Below are positions 1 to 9,314 of a stretch of 64,000 nucleotides of DNA, in pieces. Below the pieces are notes generated by a model. It was not told the DNA's origin. It made no database searches and worked only from the letters and a program-made list of their open reading frames with translations. Source of the stretch: Rhizobium mesosinicum (GTDB taxonomy: Bacteria; Pseudomonadota; Alphaproteobacteria; Rhizobiales; Rhizobiaceae); NCBI RefSeq assembly GCF_019511345.1, contig NZ_JAEUAK010000001.1, positions 62,001 through 126,000 on the forward strand. Direction: 5' to 3'. The position numbers and the translations under genes were made by a program. Each line of letters begins with the position of its first letter. The first letter of the stretch is position 1.

Positions 1-632
1 TAACTGTCACCGATCGCGAAAGCGTTGGCGTCATTTTCCACCGCGATCGGCACTTCGGCCGGAAAGGCCCTGCGCCCGATCTCCTTCAATGACACCTCAC
101 GCCAGCCGATGATCGGCGCAAGAGTTACAATTCCGTCCGGCCGGATATGCGCCGGCACAGATATGCCGAGGCCCTTACAGCGCTCTATCATCTGCTTCGA
201 CGTGGCGTCCATGATGAGCTCGACTCCACGCGCCACAGCCTCCTCGACCGTCGAGGACTGCGCGTGGAAGACTAGCCTGCGGGAGGCCCGCACATCTGCC
301 GAAAAATCCACGACGACAGCAGATATATGCTCGACGCCAAGTTCGATCCCAGCGAAGAATGCAGCATCCGGAACCAGCTCGAGCATGATGCCCGGACGGC
401 CGGCGCGGGATTGCTCCGAACGCAGTTTGCTGCTCTCGTCCGACTCCTGGACCAAGCCACCTTCCGTCAGTTCGGCAACGATCTCTCCCGACGACGAACG
501 GTTCATTCCGAGCTTCCGCGCCAGATCGGCCCGGCTCAGGCGGCGATGGCTGTAGATCGTCTGCAGGGCTGCGACGATATTGTTTTGCCTGATCCTGCGC
601 GGCGAGCTTCCGATGGAGACGGTGTCGTTCAT
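1..632 (-). CDS. ROK-family transcriptional repressor (3' part missing)
   Basis: The gene reads leftward and runs off the left edge, so only about 210 N-terminal residues are visible. Residues about 10-60 form a winged helix-turn-helix of the NagC/XylR type (it contains LSRADLARKLGMNRS). The ROK sugar-kinase-like fold follows, with the family signature ENDANAFAIGDS at the cut end. ROK repressors of this kind bind a sugar or sugar phosphate and control nearby catabolic genes. The ATG at 632 is preceded by an AGAGAAG ribosome site. The gene lies 64 bases downstream of the ketose 3-epimerase on the same strand, so it probably regulates this epimerase/ABC transporter island. The ligand cannot be told from the sequence. 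Confidence 0.9.
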   Translation of the reverse strand, partial: MNDTVSIGSSPRRIRQNNIVAALQTIYSHRRLSRADLARKLGMNRSSSGEIVAELTEGGLVQESDESSKLRSEQSRAGRPGIMLELVPDAAFFAGIELGVEHISAVVVDFSADVRASRRLVFHAQSSTVEEAVARGVELIMDATSKQMIERCKGLGISVPAHIRPDGIVTLAPIIGWREVSLKEIGRRAFPAEVPIAVENDANAFAIGDS

Positions 633-696
633 ATTCACTTCTCTTCAAATCGACCGCTCCAGCCTACACTTACGAAGCAGATCGGCAGAAGGATTA

Positions 697-1581
697 TCAG
701 GGGCGCGCGTTCGTGACGCGGCGCCGTTTGGCTTCTTCATATTTCAGCTCGATATAGCGCTTGGCATGCGCCGCCAGCGGATCATTCTCGGTCCAGGTGT
801 CGCGCCAGATTGCGCAGGCGAGCGAGAGGCCTTCATCGACGACGGTGGTTGAAAAGCTTTCGAACACGATGTCGCGCTTGTAGTCGATATCGAGCAACGC
901 ATCGAAGATGAGATCGAAGTTGATGACGCCATCGCCGAGATAGCCGCGATTGCTTTCACCGATGTGGAAATAACCGATCTTGTCGCCGGCGAGCCGGATC
1001 GCGGCCGCCGGATTTGCTTCCTCAATGTTCATGTGGAAGGTGTCGAGATGCAGGCGGACATGGTCCGACCCCGTTTCGGAGATGAATTTCAACCCCTGGG
1101 CGGTCGTGTTCAGAAGGTTCGTCTCAAAGCGGTTCACGATCTCCAGGACGAGATCGACGCTCGCATCTTTTGCGATATCCGCAGTCGCAGCGATCGCCGC
1201 GACGCTATTATCCCAGCCCTTCTTCGTCGGCTGCCGGTTATACTTGGTGTGCGCGGAATAAAGGATGCCGCCGAGCTTGTTTCCGCCGATGTCGCGGACT
1301 GCACGCACGGCGTCGGCCAACATCTGCCTGCCGGCGGAGACTGCCGCCGTATCCTCGCTTGAGATATCCTTGTCGACAGGCAGCCCCATCGTCACACCAA
1401 TCTCGACATCCAGCGATTGCGCAAGCTTCGCCAGACGATCGAGATTGAATCTCTCGGGGCGCAGATAGGCAAATTCGATTGTGCGGTATCCATGCTCGGC
1501 CGTCTTGTTGAGAGCCATCTCAAGGTTCTCCTGCGTTTGACCGCCTGTCCATACAAATGAATGGATTCCCAATCGGCGCAT
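697..1581 (-). CDS. Ketose 3-epimerase-like TIM-barrel protein (D-tagatose/D-psicose 3-epimerase family)
   Basis: This 294-residue protein belongs to the xylose isomerase-like TIM-barrel superfamily. The metal-site pattern of ketose 3-epimerases is visible: Glu147 in LEIVNRFE, Asp180 in LHLDTFHMNIEE, His206 in YFHIGESNR and Glu241 in VFESF, with Arg212 in the substrate-binding position. Members interconvert ketoses at C3, for example fructose/psicose or xylulose/ribulose, usually with Mn or Mg. The ROK regulator follows it, and the sugar ABC operon diverges from it across about 290 bases. The family is clear from the motif spacing, but the natural substrate is not. The dehydrogenase at 6470 resembles L-xylulose reductase, which would suit a pentulose substrate. 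Confidence 0.82.
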   Translation of the reverse strand: MRRLGIHSFVWTGGQTQENLEMALNKTAEHGYRTIEFAYLRPERFNLDRLAKLAQSLDVEIGVTMGLPVDKDISSEDTAAVSAGRQMLADAVRAVRDIGGNKLGGILYSAHTKYNRQPTKKGWDNSVAAIAATADIAKDASVDLVLEIVNRFETNLLNTTAQGLKFISETGSDHVRLHLDTFHMNIEEANPAAAIRLAGDKIGYFHIGESNRGYLGDGVINFDLIFDALLDIDYKRDIVFESFSTTVVDEGLSLACAIWRDTWTENDPLAAHAKRYIELKYEEAKRRRVTNARP

Positions 1582-1874
1582 AGCTAATTCTCTCCGTCGG
1601 ATGCCTCAATCGCGCAACAGCTATGCCATTTAGTATGGAGAAGCAACAAATAAATTCGCGGAGCATAGTTTGCCAATAGGAGAGAATTTCGTTGCAATGC
1701 AGCATTTTCTTCCGAATTTCCGTTGACGTACCCTTAGCGAAAATTACTTTCCACCGAAATCAACGAGATAGCACCCCATATTTGCAGGTTCAGACAACAA
1801 ATGTTGCGTGTGCAGGGATTTTCATCTACACAATGGCCCAGCGAATGATCTCGCTGCTATCTGGGAGGATTGAT

Positions 1875-3308
1875 ATGAATTACGCTTGGAAGGCCAGCGC
1901 GCTTGCGCTGACGCTCAGCCTCGCCACCGCCGCTTCCCCGGCTTGGGCAGACTTCTGGTCCGACGCGGGCGCCAAATTCAAGGGCGTGACACTGCATGGC
2001 GTGACCGAAAGCACGCCGCCGTCCAACTACATCAAGAACGTGTTGGCTCCGGAATTCGAGAAGAAGACGGGCATCAAGGTCGAAATCGAGACGACATCCT
2101 GGGATCAGATGTACGACAAAGCCATCAAGGACATGGAAGCCAAGACAGGCATCTATGATATGGTCTACATCGAGCAGGACATCATCTACTCGTATCTGTC
2201 GCGCAATTTCCTGGTCAACATTACCCAGACGCTGAAGGATCAGGCGGACCTGAAGGCGCCGACCTACGATGACGCGAACTTCACCAGCTTCGCCGACTAT
2301 TTCAAGGACAAGAAGGGCGATCTTTTCGGCGTTCCGATGGAGGCCTTCCTTAAGACTTACCTCTATCGCAAGGACCTTTTCGACGATCCGAAGATCAAGG
2401 AGGCCTTCAAGAAGGAAACCGGCAAGGATCTGAAGCCGGCGACCACGCATGAGGATTACACGCAGATCGCCGAATTCTTCACCAAGTATGGCAAGGACAA
2501 CGGTCTGGAACTTTGGGGTACCACCGCTCAGGCCCATACAGGCCATGCTGCATCCTGGTACGAATATTTCGAATCCATCGCGCCGACCTTCGGCGTCTAC
2601 AACTGGGGCATCGACGCCAGCAACAACTACGCGGCGACGGTTGAGCATGGCGGTGCGATGAACAGCGACAAGGCGAAGGCCGCGCTGAAATACTGGCTGC
2701 ACCTGCGCGACATCGCCCCCCCGGAATCGACGCAATCAACCTGGACGGAGACTGCTACGACGTTTGCTGCGGGCCGCGTCGCTCAAGGGTTGATCTATGG
2801 TGAGAATGCGGCATGGATTGCGAGTGATCCCGCACAGTCTAAGGTGGTCGACAAAGTAGGCTTTGCCCTGCCGCCGCTCGAACCGGGTGTTCTGGAAGAT
2901 GCAAAGTCCGGAAAGGGCTACATCGGTTATTATGACGGCGGCGCCTTCGGCCTGCCAGTCACATCCAAGAACAAAGAAGCCGCTCTGCTATTCCTTGAGT
3001 TCATGGGTCAGAACGACGTGCAGCCAGATTGGGCGATTGCTGCGCCGCGCATCACCAACAAGGCGACCTTCGACGATCCGAAGGTCAAGGCGATGGACGT
3101 CAAACTCGGCGGCTTTTACACAATGCTGAAGGACAAAGGCAAACTCTTCGCCGGCGCCCCTCCATATCCGTTCCACGCCCAGCTGCGTGAGGCAACCTTG
3201 CCGATCTTTTTCGACATCCTGACCGGCAAGATCGCGCCCGACGTGGGTCTCGATCAGATGGCTGCCAAGACGGAAGAAGAACTGACATCGCTCGGCTATC
3301 GCAAATAA
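1875..3308 (+). CDS. ABC sugar transporter, periplasmic substrate-binding protein (family 1)
   Basis: This 477-residue periplasmic solute-binding protein is of the MalE/UgpB type. A signal peptide occupies about residues 1-26 (hydrophobic [12 protein letters not shown], cleavage near PAWA-D). The start at 1875 is preferred to an upstream in-frame codon because GGGAGGAT lies just before it and the signal peptide begins there. It delivers an unknown sugar or polyol to the permeases encoded at 3406 and 4286. It is the first gene of a six-gene plus-strand operon and is separated from the first permease by a hairpin, a usual way to make excess binding protein. The long 5' region (1582-1874) presumably holds divergent promoters for this operon and the epimerase. 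No convincing core promoter was assigned. Confidence 0.92.
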   Translation: MNYAWKASALALTLSLATAASPAWADFWSDAGAKFKGVTLHGVTESTPPSNYIKNVLAPEFEKKTGIKVEIETTSWDQMYDKAIKDMEAKTGIYDMVYIEQDIIYSYLSRNFLVNITQTLKDQADLKAPTYDDANFTSFADYFKDKKGDLFGVPMEAFLKTYLYRKDLFDDPKIKEAFKKETGKDLKPATTHEDYTQIAEFFTKYGKDNGLELWGTTAQAHTGHAASWYEYFESIAPTFGVYNWGIDASNNYAATVEHGGAMNSDKAKAALKYWLHLRDIAPPESTQSTWTETATTFAAGRVAQGLIYGENAAWIASDPAQSKVVDKVGFALPPLEPGVLEDAKSGKGYIGYYDGGAFGLPVTSKNKEAALLFLEFMGQNDVQPDWAIAAPRITNKATFDDPKVKAMDVKLGGFYTMLKDKGKLFAGAPPYPFHAQLREATLPIFFDILTGKIAPDVGLDQMAAKTEEELTSLGYRK

Positions 3309-3326
3309 GTCATCCTCCCCACCTTG

Positions 3327-3360
3327 GCGGGTCGTCTTCGCTTGGCGACCCGCTCCTTTT
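3327..3360 (+). terminator. Hairpin between binding-protein and permease genes
   Basis: An 8-bp stem (GCGGGTCG at 3327-3334 pairing with CGACCCGC at 3346-3353) is followed by TCCTTTT. It sits in the 97-base gap after the binding-protein gene. It probably acts as a partial terminator or mRNA stabiliser that lowers permease expression relative to binding protein. Confidence 0.6.
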
Positions 3361-3405
3361 CTGGCTCAAAAGGCCACCCTGAGGGGTGCCGAAGAGGATG
3401 AGGCA

Positions 3406-4281
3406 ATGCATTCACAAAAGCTTGGATGGCTGCTGCTGTCACCGACGATCCTGATCCTCGGGCTCTTCGGCATCTTTCCTTTCATCTACGTCGTCTGGGT
3501 TTCGTTTCACCAGTGGAACCCTTTTGCAGCAAATCCGCTGATGGTCTTCAATTGGGCGTCGAACTACCGGAGCCTCGTCTTCGACCAGCAGTTCCTGGCC
3601 TCGCTCGGCATTACCATCGCCTTCGTGTTCTTTGCCGTCGTTTCCGAACTCATTCTCGGTTACGTGCTCGCGCAGGCGCTGATGAAGGACTTTCCAGGAA
3701 AAGCCTTCTTCCGCACAATCCATACCCTTCCTCTTATCATGGCACCCATCATCGTCGGATCGGTGTGGAAGCTGATGACGACACCGTCGATCGGCATTAT
3801 CCCATACCTGCTGCGAAGCTGGTTCGGCTATGATCTGAACATCGGCCAGAGTGCCGCCGCGGCCTTCACAATCACTGTTATCATGGACGTCTGGCACTGG
3901 ACGCCGCTGGTCACCCTCTCTCTGATCGCCGCATTGGTCTCGCTTCCGCGAGATCCCTTCGAGCAGGCGCAGATCGACGGCGCCGGCAACAGCCAGATCT
4001 TTTGGCATATTACGCTCCCCCTGATCCGCCCTGCCCTCCTGGCCACGGTATTCATCAGGCTCATGGACGCATTGCGCACGGTCGACGAAGTCCTGATGTT
4101 GACAGGCGGCGGTCCAGGGTCGTCGACGCGCTACATCGGCGTCCATATCTTCAGGGAGGTCTTCCCGAAGACGAACTACGGCTACGGTTCGGCGATCTCC
4201 GTCGTCGTTCTCTACCTGACCATCGTCGTCTGCTGGCTGCTCTACGTTGGCCTGATTGCTCCGCGCGCGAAGAGAGGCTGA
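3406..4281 (+). CDS. ABC sugar transporter permease (MalF/UgpA type)
   Basis: This 291-residue integral membrane protein has six predicted transmembrane segments, the first at about residues 9-29. The EAA-type cytoplasmic loop that contacts the ATPase is visible around residues 185-205 (EQAQIDGAGNSQIFWHITLPLIRPAL). It forms the inner-membrane channel with the next permease. A GAGG ribosome site precedes the ATG. It is followed after 4 bases by the second permease gene, consistent with one transcript. Confidence 0.92.
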   Translation: MHSQKLGWLLLSPTILILGLFGIFPFIYVVWVSFHQWNPFAANPLMVFNWASNYRSLVFDQQFLASLGITIAFVFFAVVSELILGYVLAQALMKDFPGKAFFRTIHTLPLIMAPIIVGSVWKLMTTPSIGIIPYLLRSWFGYDLNIGQSAAAAFTITVIMDVWHWTPLVTLSLIAALVSLPRDPFEQAQIDGAGNSQIFWHITLPLIRPALLATVFIRLMDALRTVDEVLMLTGGGPGSSTRYIGVHIFREVFPKTNYGYGSAISVVVLYLTIVVCWLLYVGLIAPRAKRG

Positions 4282-4285
4282 TGCT

Positions 4286-5122
4286 ATGAAGAGACAGAAC
4301 CCCTGGCTTCCGGTTCTCTTGTGGACGCTGATAAGCTTCGCGACCCTCTTTCCGATCTACTGGCTCTTCGTCATATCGGTGAAGCAGCCCTTCGATCTGT
4401 TCTCGACGCCGGATGTCCTCATCAGGAGCTTCTTCTGGAAAAACTACCAGGACGTCCTCACCAATGAGACCTTACGGCGTTACATGTTCAACTCGCTGAT
4501 CATTTCGTCGGGCAATGCGATCCTGGTAACGACCCTCGGCTTTCTTTCGTGCTATGCGCTGACGCGCTTCGATCTTGCAGGCAAGGAAAGTATCTTCTTC
4601 TGGACGATCACCAACCGCATGGCGCCGCCGGCGGTCTTCCTGCTGCCGCTCTTCCTGCTGCTGACGCAGGTCTACAGGATCGGAGACTTTTCGCTGGCCG
4701 ATTCCCGGCTGGGCATGATCCTCGTCTACTGCTCCTTCAACCTCCCCTTTGCCATTTGGACCCTGCGACCGACAGTAGAGGGGATTCCCAAAGAACTGGA
4801 CGAGGCTGCCTATATGGACGGCGCAAGCCCGTGGATGGTCCTCTACGACATCGTCTTTCCTCTAGCCCGACCAGGCCTTGCAGTTACGCTTATCCTCACC
4901 TGGGTCTTCGCATGGAACGAATATCTGCTTGCCGCAACGCTTACCAACTTCAACGCCCGCACACTCACCACCGGCTTGTCGGAATACGTGACGACGACAG
5001 GGACGGCCTGGGGCATCATGGCGGCAATCTCGATGCTGACATTGGTCCCGGCGCTTATCGTCTTCTCGGTGGTGCAGCGTCACATCGTTGCAGGCCTTAC
5101 CTTCGGAGCAGTGAAAGGATAG
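4286..5122 (+). CDS. ABC sugar transporter permease (MalG/UgpE type)
   Basis: The second permease has 278 residues. The EAA loop is seen around residues 165-190 (ELDEAAYMDGASPWMVLYDIVFPLARPG). The ATG at 4286 lies 4 bases after the previous stop and is preferred to an overlapping upstream codon because AGAGAGG precedes it and it gives the normal MalG-type N-terminus. It pairs with the protein encoded at 3406 in the inner membrane. Confidence 0.92.
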   Translation: MKRQNPWLPVLLWTLISFATLFPIYWLFVISVKQPFDLFSTPDVLIRSFFWKNYQDVLTNETLRRYMFNSLIISSGNAILVTTLGFLSCYALTRFDLAGKESIFFWTITNRMAPPAVFLLPLFLLLTQVYRIGDFSLADSRLGMILVYCSFNLPFAIWTLRPTVEGIPKELDEAAYMDGASPWMVLYDIVFPLARPGLAVTLILTWVFAWNEYLLAATLTNFNARTLTTGLSEYVTTTGTAWGIMAAISMLTLVPALIVFSVVQRHIVAGLTFGAVKG

Positions 5123-5126
5123 CGAC

Positions 5127-5333
5127 ATGGCGTCGGATTCTCGAAGCAATGAAAAACAGCCAGGATTCCTGCCGATCGAAACGAACTGGTTCGACCGGCT
5201 GTTCATCTCAATCGTGATCTGGGTCGCGCTCTCTCTGCTCTGGATGCGCTTCATCGAACCGCTCGGGCTGTCGGTGTGGTTTGCGGCGGCAATATCCGCC
5301 GTGTTCGGAGCCTATATCATCTGGAAGGGGTAA
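5127..5333 (+). CDS. Small two-helix membrane protein inside the ABC sugar operon
   Basis: This 68-residue protein has a polar N-terminus of about 24 residues, then two hydrophobic segments (about 24-42 and 47-66) joined by a short IEPLGL turn. It starts 4 bases after the permease stop and lies before the ATPase gene, so it is almost certainly co-translated with the transporter. I do not recognise a named family. Its size and place suggest an accessory membrane subunit of this importer, but that is inference from position only. Confidence 0.75.
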   Translation: MASDSRSNEKQPGFLPIETNWFDRLFISIVIWVALSLLWMRFIEPLGLSVWFAAAISAVFGAYIIWKG

Positions 5334-5395
5334 GCATTTGAGTTCTTTACTGCATTACCAAGAGACAGGCCGTGCGGCATCAGGGAGAAACGACA

Positions 5396-6457
5396 TTGGC
5401 AAACGTACAGGTTAGCGACGTCACCAAGAGATATGGCGCACTTCAGGTTATGCACGGCGTTAGCGTCGATATCGAGGACGGCGAGTTCGTCGTGCTCGTT
5501 GGCCCCTCCGGCTGCGGCAAGTCCACGCTGCTGCGCATGATCGCTGGCCTCGAGACCGTCAGCAGCGGCGACATCAGGATCGGCGGCCGCGTGGTCACCA
5601 ACGCCCCGCCGAAGGAGCGTGACATCGCCATGGTCTTTCAGAGCTATGCGCTCTACCCTCACAAAACGGTCGCCGAAAACATGGGCTTTCCGCTGAAGAT
5701 GGCGAAACGTCCGAAATCGGAGATCGACGAGAAGGTCGGCAGGGCAGCAGAAATCCTCGACCTGACGCGCTATCTCGACCGCTATCCGAAACAGCTGTCG
5801 GGCGGGCAACGGCAACGCGTCGCCATGGGCCGGGCGATCGTCCGCGACCCGCAAGTCTTCTTATTCGACGAGCCGCTGTCCAACCTCGATGCCAAGCTTC
5901 GCGTGACCATGCGCGTCGAAATCAAGGAACTTCACCAGCGGCTGAAAACCACCACCGTCTACGTCACCCATGACCAGATCGAAGCCATGACGATGGCGAG
6001 CAAGATCGTCGTCATGCGGGACGGAAGAGTGGAACAGATCGGCAAACCGCTCGACCTTTACGATTTCCCCGCCAATCTCTTCGTCGCCGGCTTCATCGGC
6101 AGCCCTGCAATGAACTTTCTCCAGGGCAAGATCGCATCCCGGGAAGGCAAACAGGTCGTCGTCACCGATCAGGGTGTCGTCCTGCCCGTGGATCGCGTGA
6201 ATGCCGAGGACGGCAAGCCAGTGACTTACGGCATTCGCCCGGAGCACATCACCATCAGCGACGACGGCATTCCGGTTGAGGTGTCGGTATATGAGCCGAC
6301 CGGCTCCGAAACACTGATCTTCGGCCGCGTCGGCGGGGCACCGATCGATGCTCTCATTCGCGAACGTATCGAGGTCGAGCCCGGCAAGACGGTGCATTTT
6401 CATCTTGATCCCCGGCGTGTTCATATCTTTGATCAGGCAACGGGTCAGCGACTGTAA
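5396..6457 (+). CDS. ABC sugar transporter ATP-binding protein (UgpC/MsmK/MalK type)
   Basis: This 353-residue ATPase energises the importer. It shows Walker [10 protein letters not shown], the Q-loop region [10 protein letters not shown], the signature [15 protein letters not shown], Walker [13 protein letters not shown] and the switch His in [12 protein letters not shown]-terminal TOBE/MalK regulatory domain covers about residues 235-353. The start is taken as TTG at 5396 because CAGGGAGA lies 10 bases upstream. A GTG at 5372 in the same frame has no comparable site. Few sugar importers of this class in rhizobia carry a small membrane gene just upstream, as this one does. Confidence 0.9.
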   Translation: MANVQVSDVTKRYGALQVMHGVSVDIEDGEFVVLVGPSGCGKSTLLRMIAGLETVSSGDIRIGGRVVTNAPPKERDIAMVFQSYALYPHKTVAENMGFPLKMAKRPKSEIDEKVGRAAEILDLTRYLDRYPKQLSGGQRQRVAMGRAIVRDPQVFLFDEPLSNLDAKLRVTMRVEIKELHQRLKTTTVYVTHDQIEAMTMASKIVVMRDGRVEQIGKPLDLYDFPANLFVAGFIGSPAMNFLQGKIASREGKQVVVTDQGVVLPVDRVNAEDGKPVTYGIRPEHITISDDGIPVEVSVYEPTGSETLIFGRVGGAPIDALIRERIEVEPGKTVHFHLDPRRVHIFDQATGQRL

Positions 6458-6469
6458 GGCGAGAAACAA

Positions 6470-7195
6470 ATGAATTTCGAAGCTAAGAAAGTAATCGTCA
6501 CCGGCGCCGGCAAGGGTATCGGCCGCGTCGTCGCAGAGATACTGGTGAAGCGCGGCGCGAAGGTCGCGGCCCTGACCAGAAGTGCCGATGACGTCGTTTC
6601 GCTCCGTGAGGACTTAGGCTGCCAGGCCATTCAGGTCGATCTTGCCGATGCAAAGGCAACGCGCGAGGCGGCCCGCGCCGCACTTCCAGCGGACTTCCTC
6701 GTCAACTGCGCAGGAACGACCGAACTGCAGTCCTTCCTCGACACCACGGTCGAAGCATTCGACCACCTGATAGCGGTCAACACACGCGCTCCGATGATCG
6801 TGGCACAAGAGTATGCTCGTTTCCTGATCGAAGAAGGTCGCCACGGCGCCATCGTCAATGTCTCCTCGGTTGCCTCTTTCGTCGGCATACCGGATCACGC
6901 GGCCTATTGTGCTTCCAAGGGCGGCCTTGATGGCCTGACGCGCGTTATGGCTAAGGAACTGGCGCCGAAGGGCATCCGCGTGAATGGCGTCCATCCGACG
7001 GTGACACTGACGCCAATGGCGATCAAAGCCTGGAGCGACCCCGAGAAGGCCGCCGGCATGTTGAACCGCATTCCGGTCGGTCGGTTCGCAGAGTCCGAAG
7101 ACGTGGCAGAGGTGATCCTCTTCCTGCTCTCGGACGAAGCGGCAATGGTCAACGGCATCTCCATGCCGGTTGATGGCGGTTACATGATCGCGTGA
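6470..7195 (+). CDS. SDR-family dehydrogenase resembling L-xylulose/dicarbonyl reductase
   Basis: This 241-residue classical short-chain dehydrogenase has its nucleotide motif TGAGKGIG at 11-18. The catalytic set is Asn104, Ser133, Tyr146 and Lys150 (YCASK). The C-terminal part, with HPTVTLTPM, AWSDPEKA and LNRIPVGRFAE, follows vertebrate L-xylulose reductase (DCXR) closely as I recall that sequence. A likely reaction is NAD(P)-linked interconversion of a polyol and a ketose, for example xylitol and L-xylulose. It lies 12 bases after the ATPase gene as the last plus-strand gene of the transporter operon, which supports a role in oxidising the imported sugar alcohol. Substrate and cofactor preference are not shown by the sequence. 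Confidence 0.85.
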   Translation: MNFEAKKVIVTGAGKGIGRVVAEILVKRGAKVAALTRSADDVVSLREDLGCQAIQVDLADAKATREAARAALPADFLVNCAGTTELQSFLDTTVEAFDHLIAVNTRAPMIVAQEYARFLIEEGRHGAIVNVSSVASFVGIPDHAAYCASKGGLDGLTRVMAKELAPKGIRVNGVHPTVTLTPMAIKAWSDPEKAAGMLNRIPVGRFAESEDVAEVILFLLSDEAAMVNGISMPVDGGYMIA

Positions 7196-7290
7196 GAGGC
7201 AGCACGGTCTGATCAGAGAGGATGCGTTTTGCTGCGCCAACGCAGAAGCTCGCATCCCGTTTACGATTGAACCGTAGCGGCTGAATTGGA

Positions 7291-8085
7291 TCAGCCGCCG
7301 GAAGCGATCTTCCTTGCGGTGTTGATTGCCCTGCGGGCGCCGGATCGCAACTGCGCGGTCTCCGCTCCTGCAATGACGAAGGCGAAACCAAATTTCAAAA
7401 GTTCGCCGGCGCGTTCGCCGTCGCCAGCAAAGGCGCAGGCGAACTTTCCGTGCGCGCGGCAACGGACAACGGCGTGCTGCATGGCGCTATCGATTTCGGC
7501 AGCGTTCGGGGCGACCTGGTCGCCGTTGGATAGCGCAATGGAGAGATCCGAAGGACCGATGAAGATGCCATCGATGCCGGGAATGCCAAGGATATCGTCG
7601 ATCGCTTCGAGCGCCGCACGCGTCTCGACCATGGCAATCGCGACTGTCAGGTCATTGGCCTTCTTGAGATAGTCATCGGCCGAAAGGCCGGTATGGTTGA
7701 GCGCGAGAGACGGCCCCCAGCTGCGCTCACCGACCGGGGGATATTTGGTTGTCCTTATGAAAGCCCTCGCATCCTCGGCAGAATTGATCATCGGCGCAAT
7801 GATGCCGGACGCGCCAGCATCGAGGAGGCGGGAGGCAGAGGCGAAATCGCCGACCGGAATACGTGCGATTGCCGGTTTGCCGGCAACTCGTGCATGGCCG
7901 ACGGCGGAAGCAGCCGAGGAGAGATCCCACATGCCATGCTGCATATCGAGCACGACGGCGTCGAAGGCTTCCTGGGCCAGATGATTGACCAGCAGCGGGT
8001 CGGGAATGCCCACCCAAGCGGAAATCATCCCGCTGTCGTGGTTCCTAATCCCGGCTGCAAAGCCGTCGATGTCGATTGCGCTCAT
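7291..8085 (-). CDS. HpcH/HpaI-family class II aldolase
   Basis: This 264-residue protein belongs to the 2-keto-3-deoxy-sugar acid / 4-hydroxy-2-oxoheptanedioate aldolase family. The expected active-site residues are present: His50 in LDMQHG, Arg75 in ARIP, and metal ligands Glu154 (METRAAL) and Asp180 (GPSDLS). Such enzymes split 2-oxo-acids to pyruvate and an aldehyde. The ATG at 8085 has GAGGAGAATGCC directly upstream, so an in-frame upstream extension is rejected. That extension overlaps the remains of an aldehyde dehydrogenase gene (8112-8291). It is convergent with the SDR gene. The substrate is unknown, but a sugar-acid pathway fits the neighbours. Confidence 0.87.
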   Translation of the reverse strand: MSAIDIDGFAAGIRNHDSGMISAWVGIPDPLLVNHLAQEAFDAVVLDMQHGMWDLSSAASAVGHARVAGKPAIARIPVGDFASASRLLDAGASGIIAPMINSAEDARAFIRTTKYPPVGERSWGPSLALNHTGLSADDYLKKANDLTVAIAMVETRAALEAIDDILGIPGIDGIFIGPSDLSIALSNGDQVAPNAAEIDSAMQHAVVRCRAHGKFACAFAGDGERAGELLKFGFAFVIAGAETAQLRSGARRAINTARKIASGG

Positions 8086-8111
8086 GGCATTCTCCTCAAT
8101 TCGCCAGGCCA

Positions 8112-8291
8112 TCAATAGCCGTGTATTAACCTTGGGAAACGCTTCGATGCATATTTCGAACCGTCCCGGCCGATGCCGGACCTCCTCATGCCGCCGATAG
8201 ATGCGATCGCCGTCGAGATGAGTCTCTCGTTGATACCGACAATGCCGAATTCCAGAGCCTCGGCAACCCGGAAGATGCCGCCGCCGGTACT
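8112..8291 (-). pseudogene. Remnant of an aldehyde dehydrogenase C-terminus (GabD/ALDH type)
   Basis: Reading leftward from about 8291 to a TGA at 8114-8112, an uninterrupted frame encodes about 59 residues. It includes IFRVAEALEFGIVGIN followed by GGMRRSGIGRDGSKY. This is the C-terminal end of NAD(P)-dependent aldehyde dehydrogenases of the succinate/ketoglutarate-semialdehyde class, which normally end with a GG-K-SG-GREG-KYG motif. No start codon, catalytic Cys/Glu region or cofactor domain was seen upstream before the next gene at 8384. The rest of the gene (about 420 codons) has therefore been deleted. It stands 26 bases upstream of the HpcH aldolase, where an intact semialdehyde dehydrogenase would complete a sugar-acid pathway. 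Confidence 0.75.
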
Positions 8292-8383
8292 GACATGGCA
8301 ACATAACCGAAATCAGAGCGCGTATCGGCCGCGATCATTTGAAAACGACGTGCGGCGAGGATGGAAGAACGGGCTGGAACAGC

Positions 8384-9244
8384 CTAAGCCGTGCGGCGCA
8401 ACGGGGCGTCTTGAAGGAATTCCTCGATGAAGCGCTTCTGCAGCAGGATGCCATCCCACTCATCCGCAAAGAACGGCGAGTCGTAGATCAGCGTGTAAGG
8501 TCCTTGATAGCCGGCCTTTTCGCACATTTCCAGGCAAAGGCGGTAGTCTGCAGCATCCAGTCCGGAGGCATTGTAGTCGGCCTTGGCATGGCAGATTTCG
8601 GCGCGGCGCATGATATCCGCCAGCCCTTCATATTTGGCCGGGGCGGGCCAGTTTCCGAGGTCGCCGTTGAGGCCGATCTTTCCGTCGAGCTCGTCCAGCA
8701 GCCAGTTCATTTCCTTCGGCGAAGGCAGAAGGGCGAACCAGTTTTCGGTGACGACGCGCACGCCGCTCCCCTCTGCCTGAGTGCCCAGCCACTTCAGGTG
8801 CCTTGCAGAACGAGCAAGATTTTCCTCATTCGGCGCCTGCTTGCCGGCAATGACGCGGATCCGCTCGGCACCAAGCTTTTTTGCAATATCGATCCAATCG
8901 GCAATCCAGCCTATGTCACGCTCAGCCGTCTCGGCATTGCTGGGATCGCCGTCCTCGACGAGCAGCGTCTGGAAAAGGATATCGGAGGCACGCAGCGCAT
9001 CGCGAAATTCGGTGAGATAGGAGGCGTCCAGGCTCGGCAGGTGGAACGAGCAGACCTCCAGCCGGCCCAATCCGCGCTCGGCAAGCATGCGTGGCACGTC
9101 GAGCAGGCTCACGGTGCCCGGCCCATAGGGCTCCTGGCGTACCGCGCTTTTCTTCGGATCGGGACCATAGGGGTAAGTTGCACTCAGCATCCTGTGAAGC
9201 GACCATGTAGAAACTGCAAACCGGCCGTTCTGCAAAGCCTGCAT
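8384..9244 (-). CDS. Sugar phosphate isomerase/epimerase-like TIM-barrel protein
   Basis: This 286-residue protein of the AP-endonuclease-2/xylose isomerase-like fold shows likely metal ligands in VTENW, NGDLGNWP and ICHAKAD. The family includes sugar isomerases, epimerases and inosose dehydratases. Unlike the gene at 697 it lacks the ketose-3-epimerase signature, so no reaction is assigned. It is on the same strand as the amidase upstream (70-base gap) and the aldolase remnant region downstream, and the ALDH fragment lies just after it. Confidence 0.8.
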   Translation of the reverse strand: MQALQNGRFAVSTWSLHRMLSATYPYGPDPKKSAVRQEPYGPGTVSLLDVPRMLAERGLGRLEVCSFHLPSLDASYLTEFRDALRASDILFQTLLVEDGDPSNAETAERDIGWIADWIDIAKKLGAERIRVIAGKQAPNEENLARSARHLKWLGTQAEGSGVRVVTENWFALLPSPKEMNWLLDELDGKIGLNGDLGNWPAPAKYEGLADIMRRAEICHAKADYNASGLDAADYRLCLEMCEKAGYQGPYTLIYDSPFFADEWDGILLQKRFIEEFLQDAPLRRTA

Positions 9245-9314
9245 CTTTCATCTCCTCCCGTTTCCTCGCGAGGACTCTGGCAAGAATGGCGCGCCACATC
9301 AAGCCCGCAATCGC

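Noticed and set aside
1857..2735. 292-codon minus-strand frame opposite the sugar-binding protein gene
   Set aside because: Shadow frame. The plus strand has signal peptide and solute-binding features.
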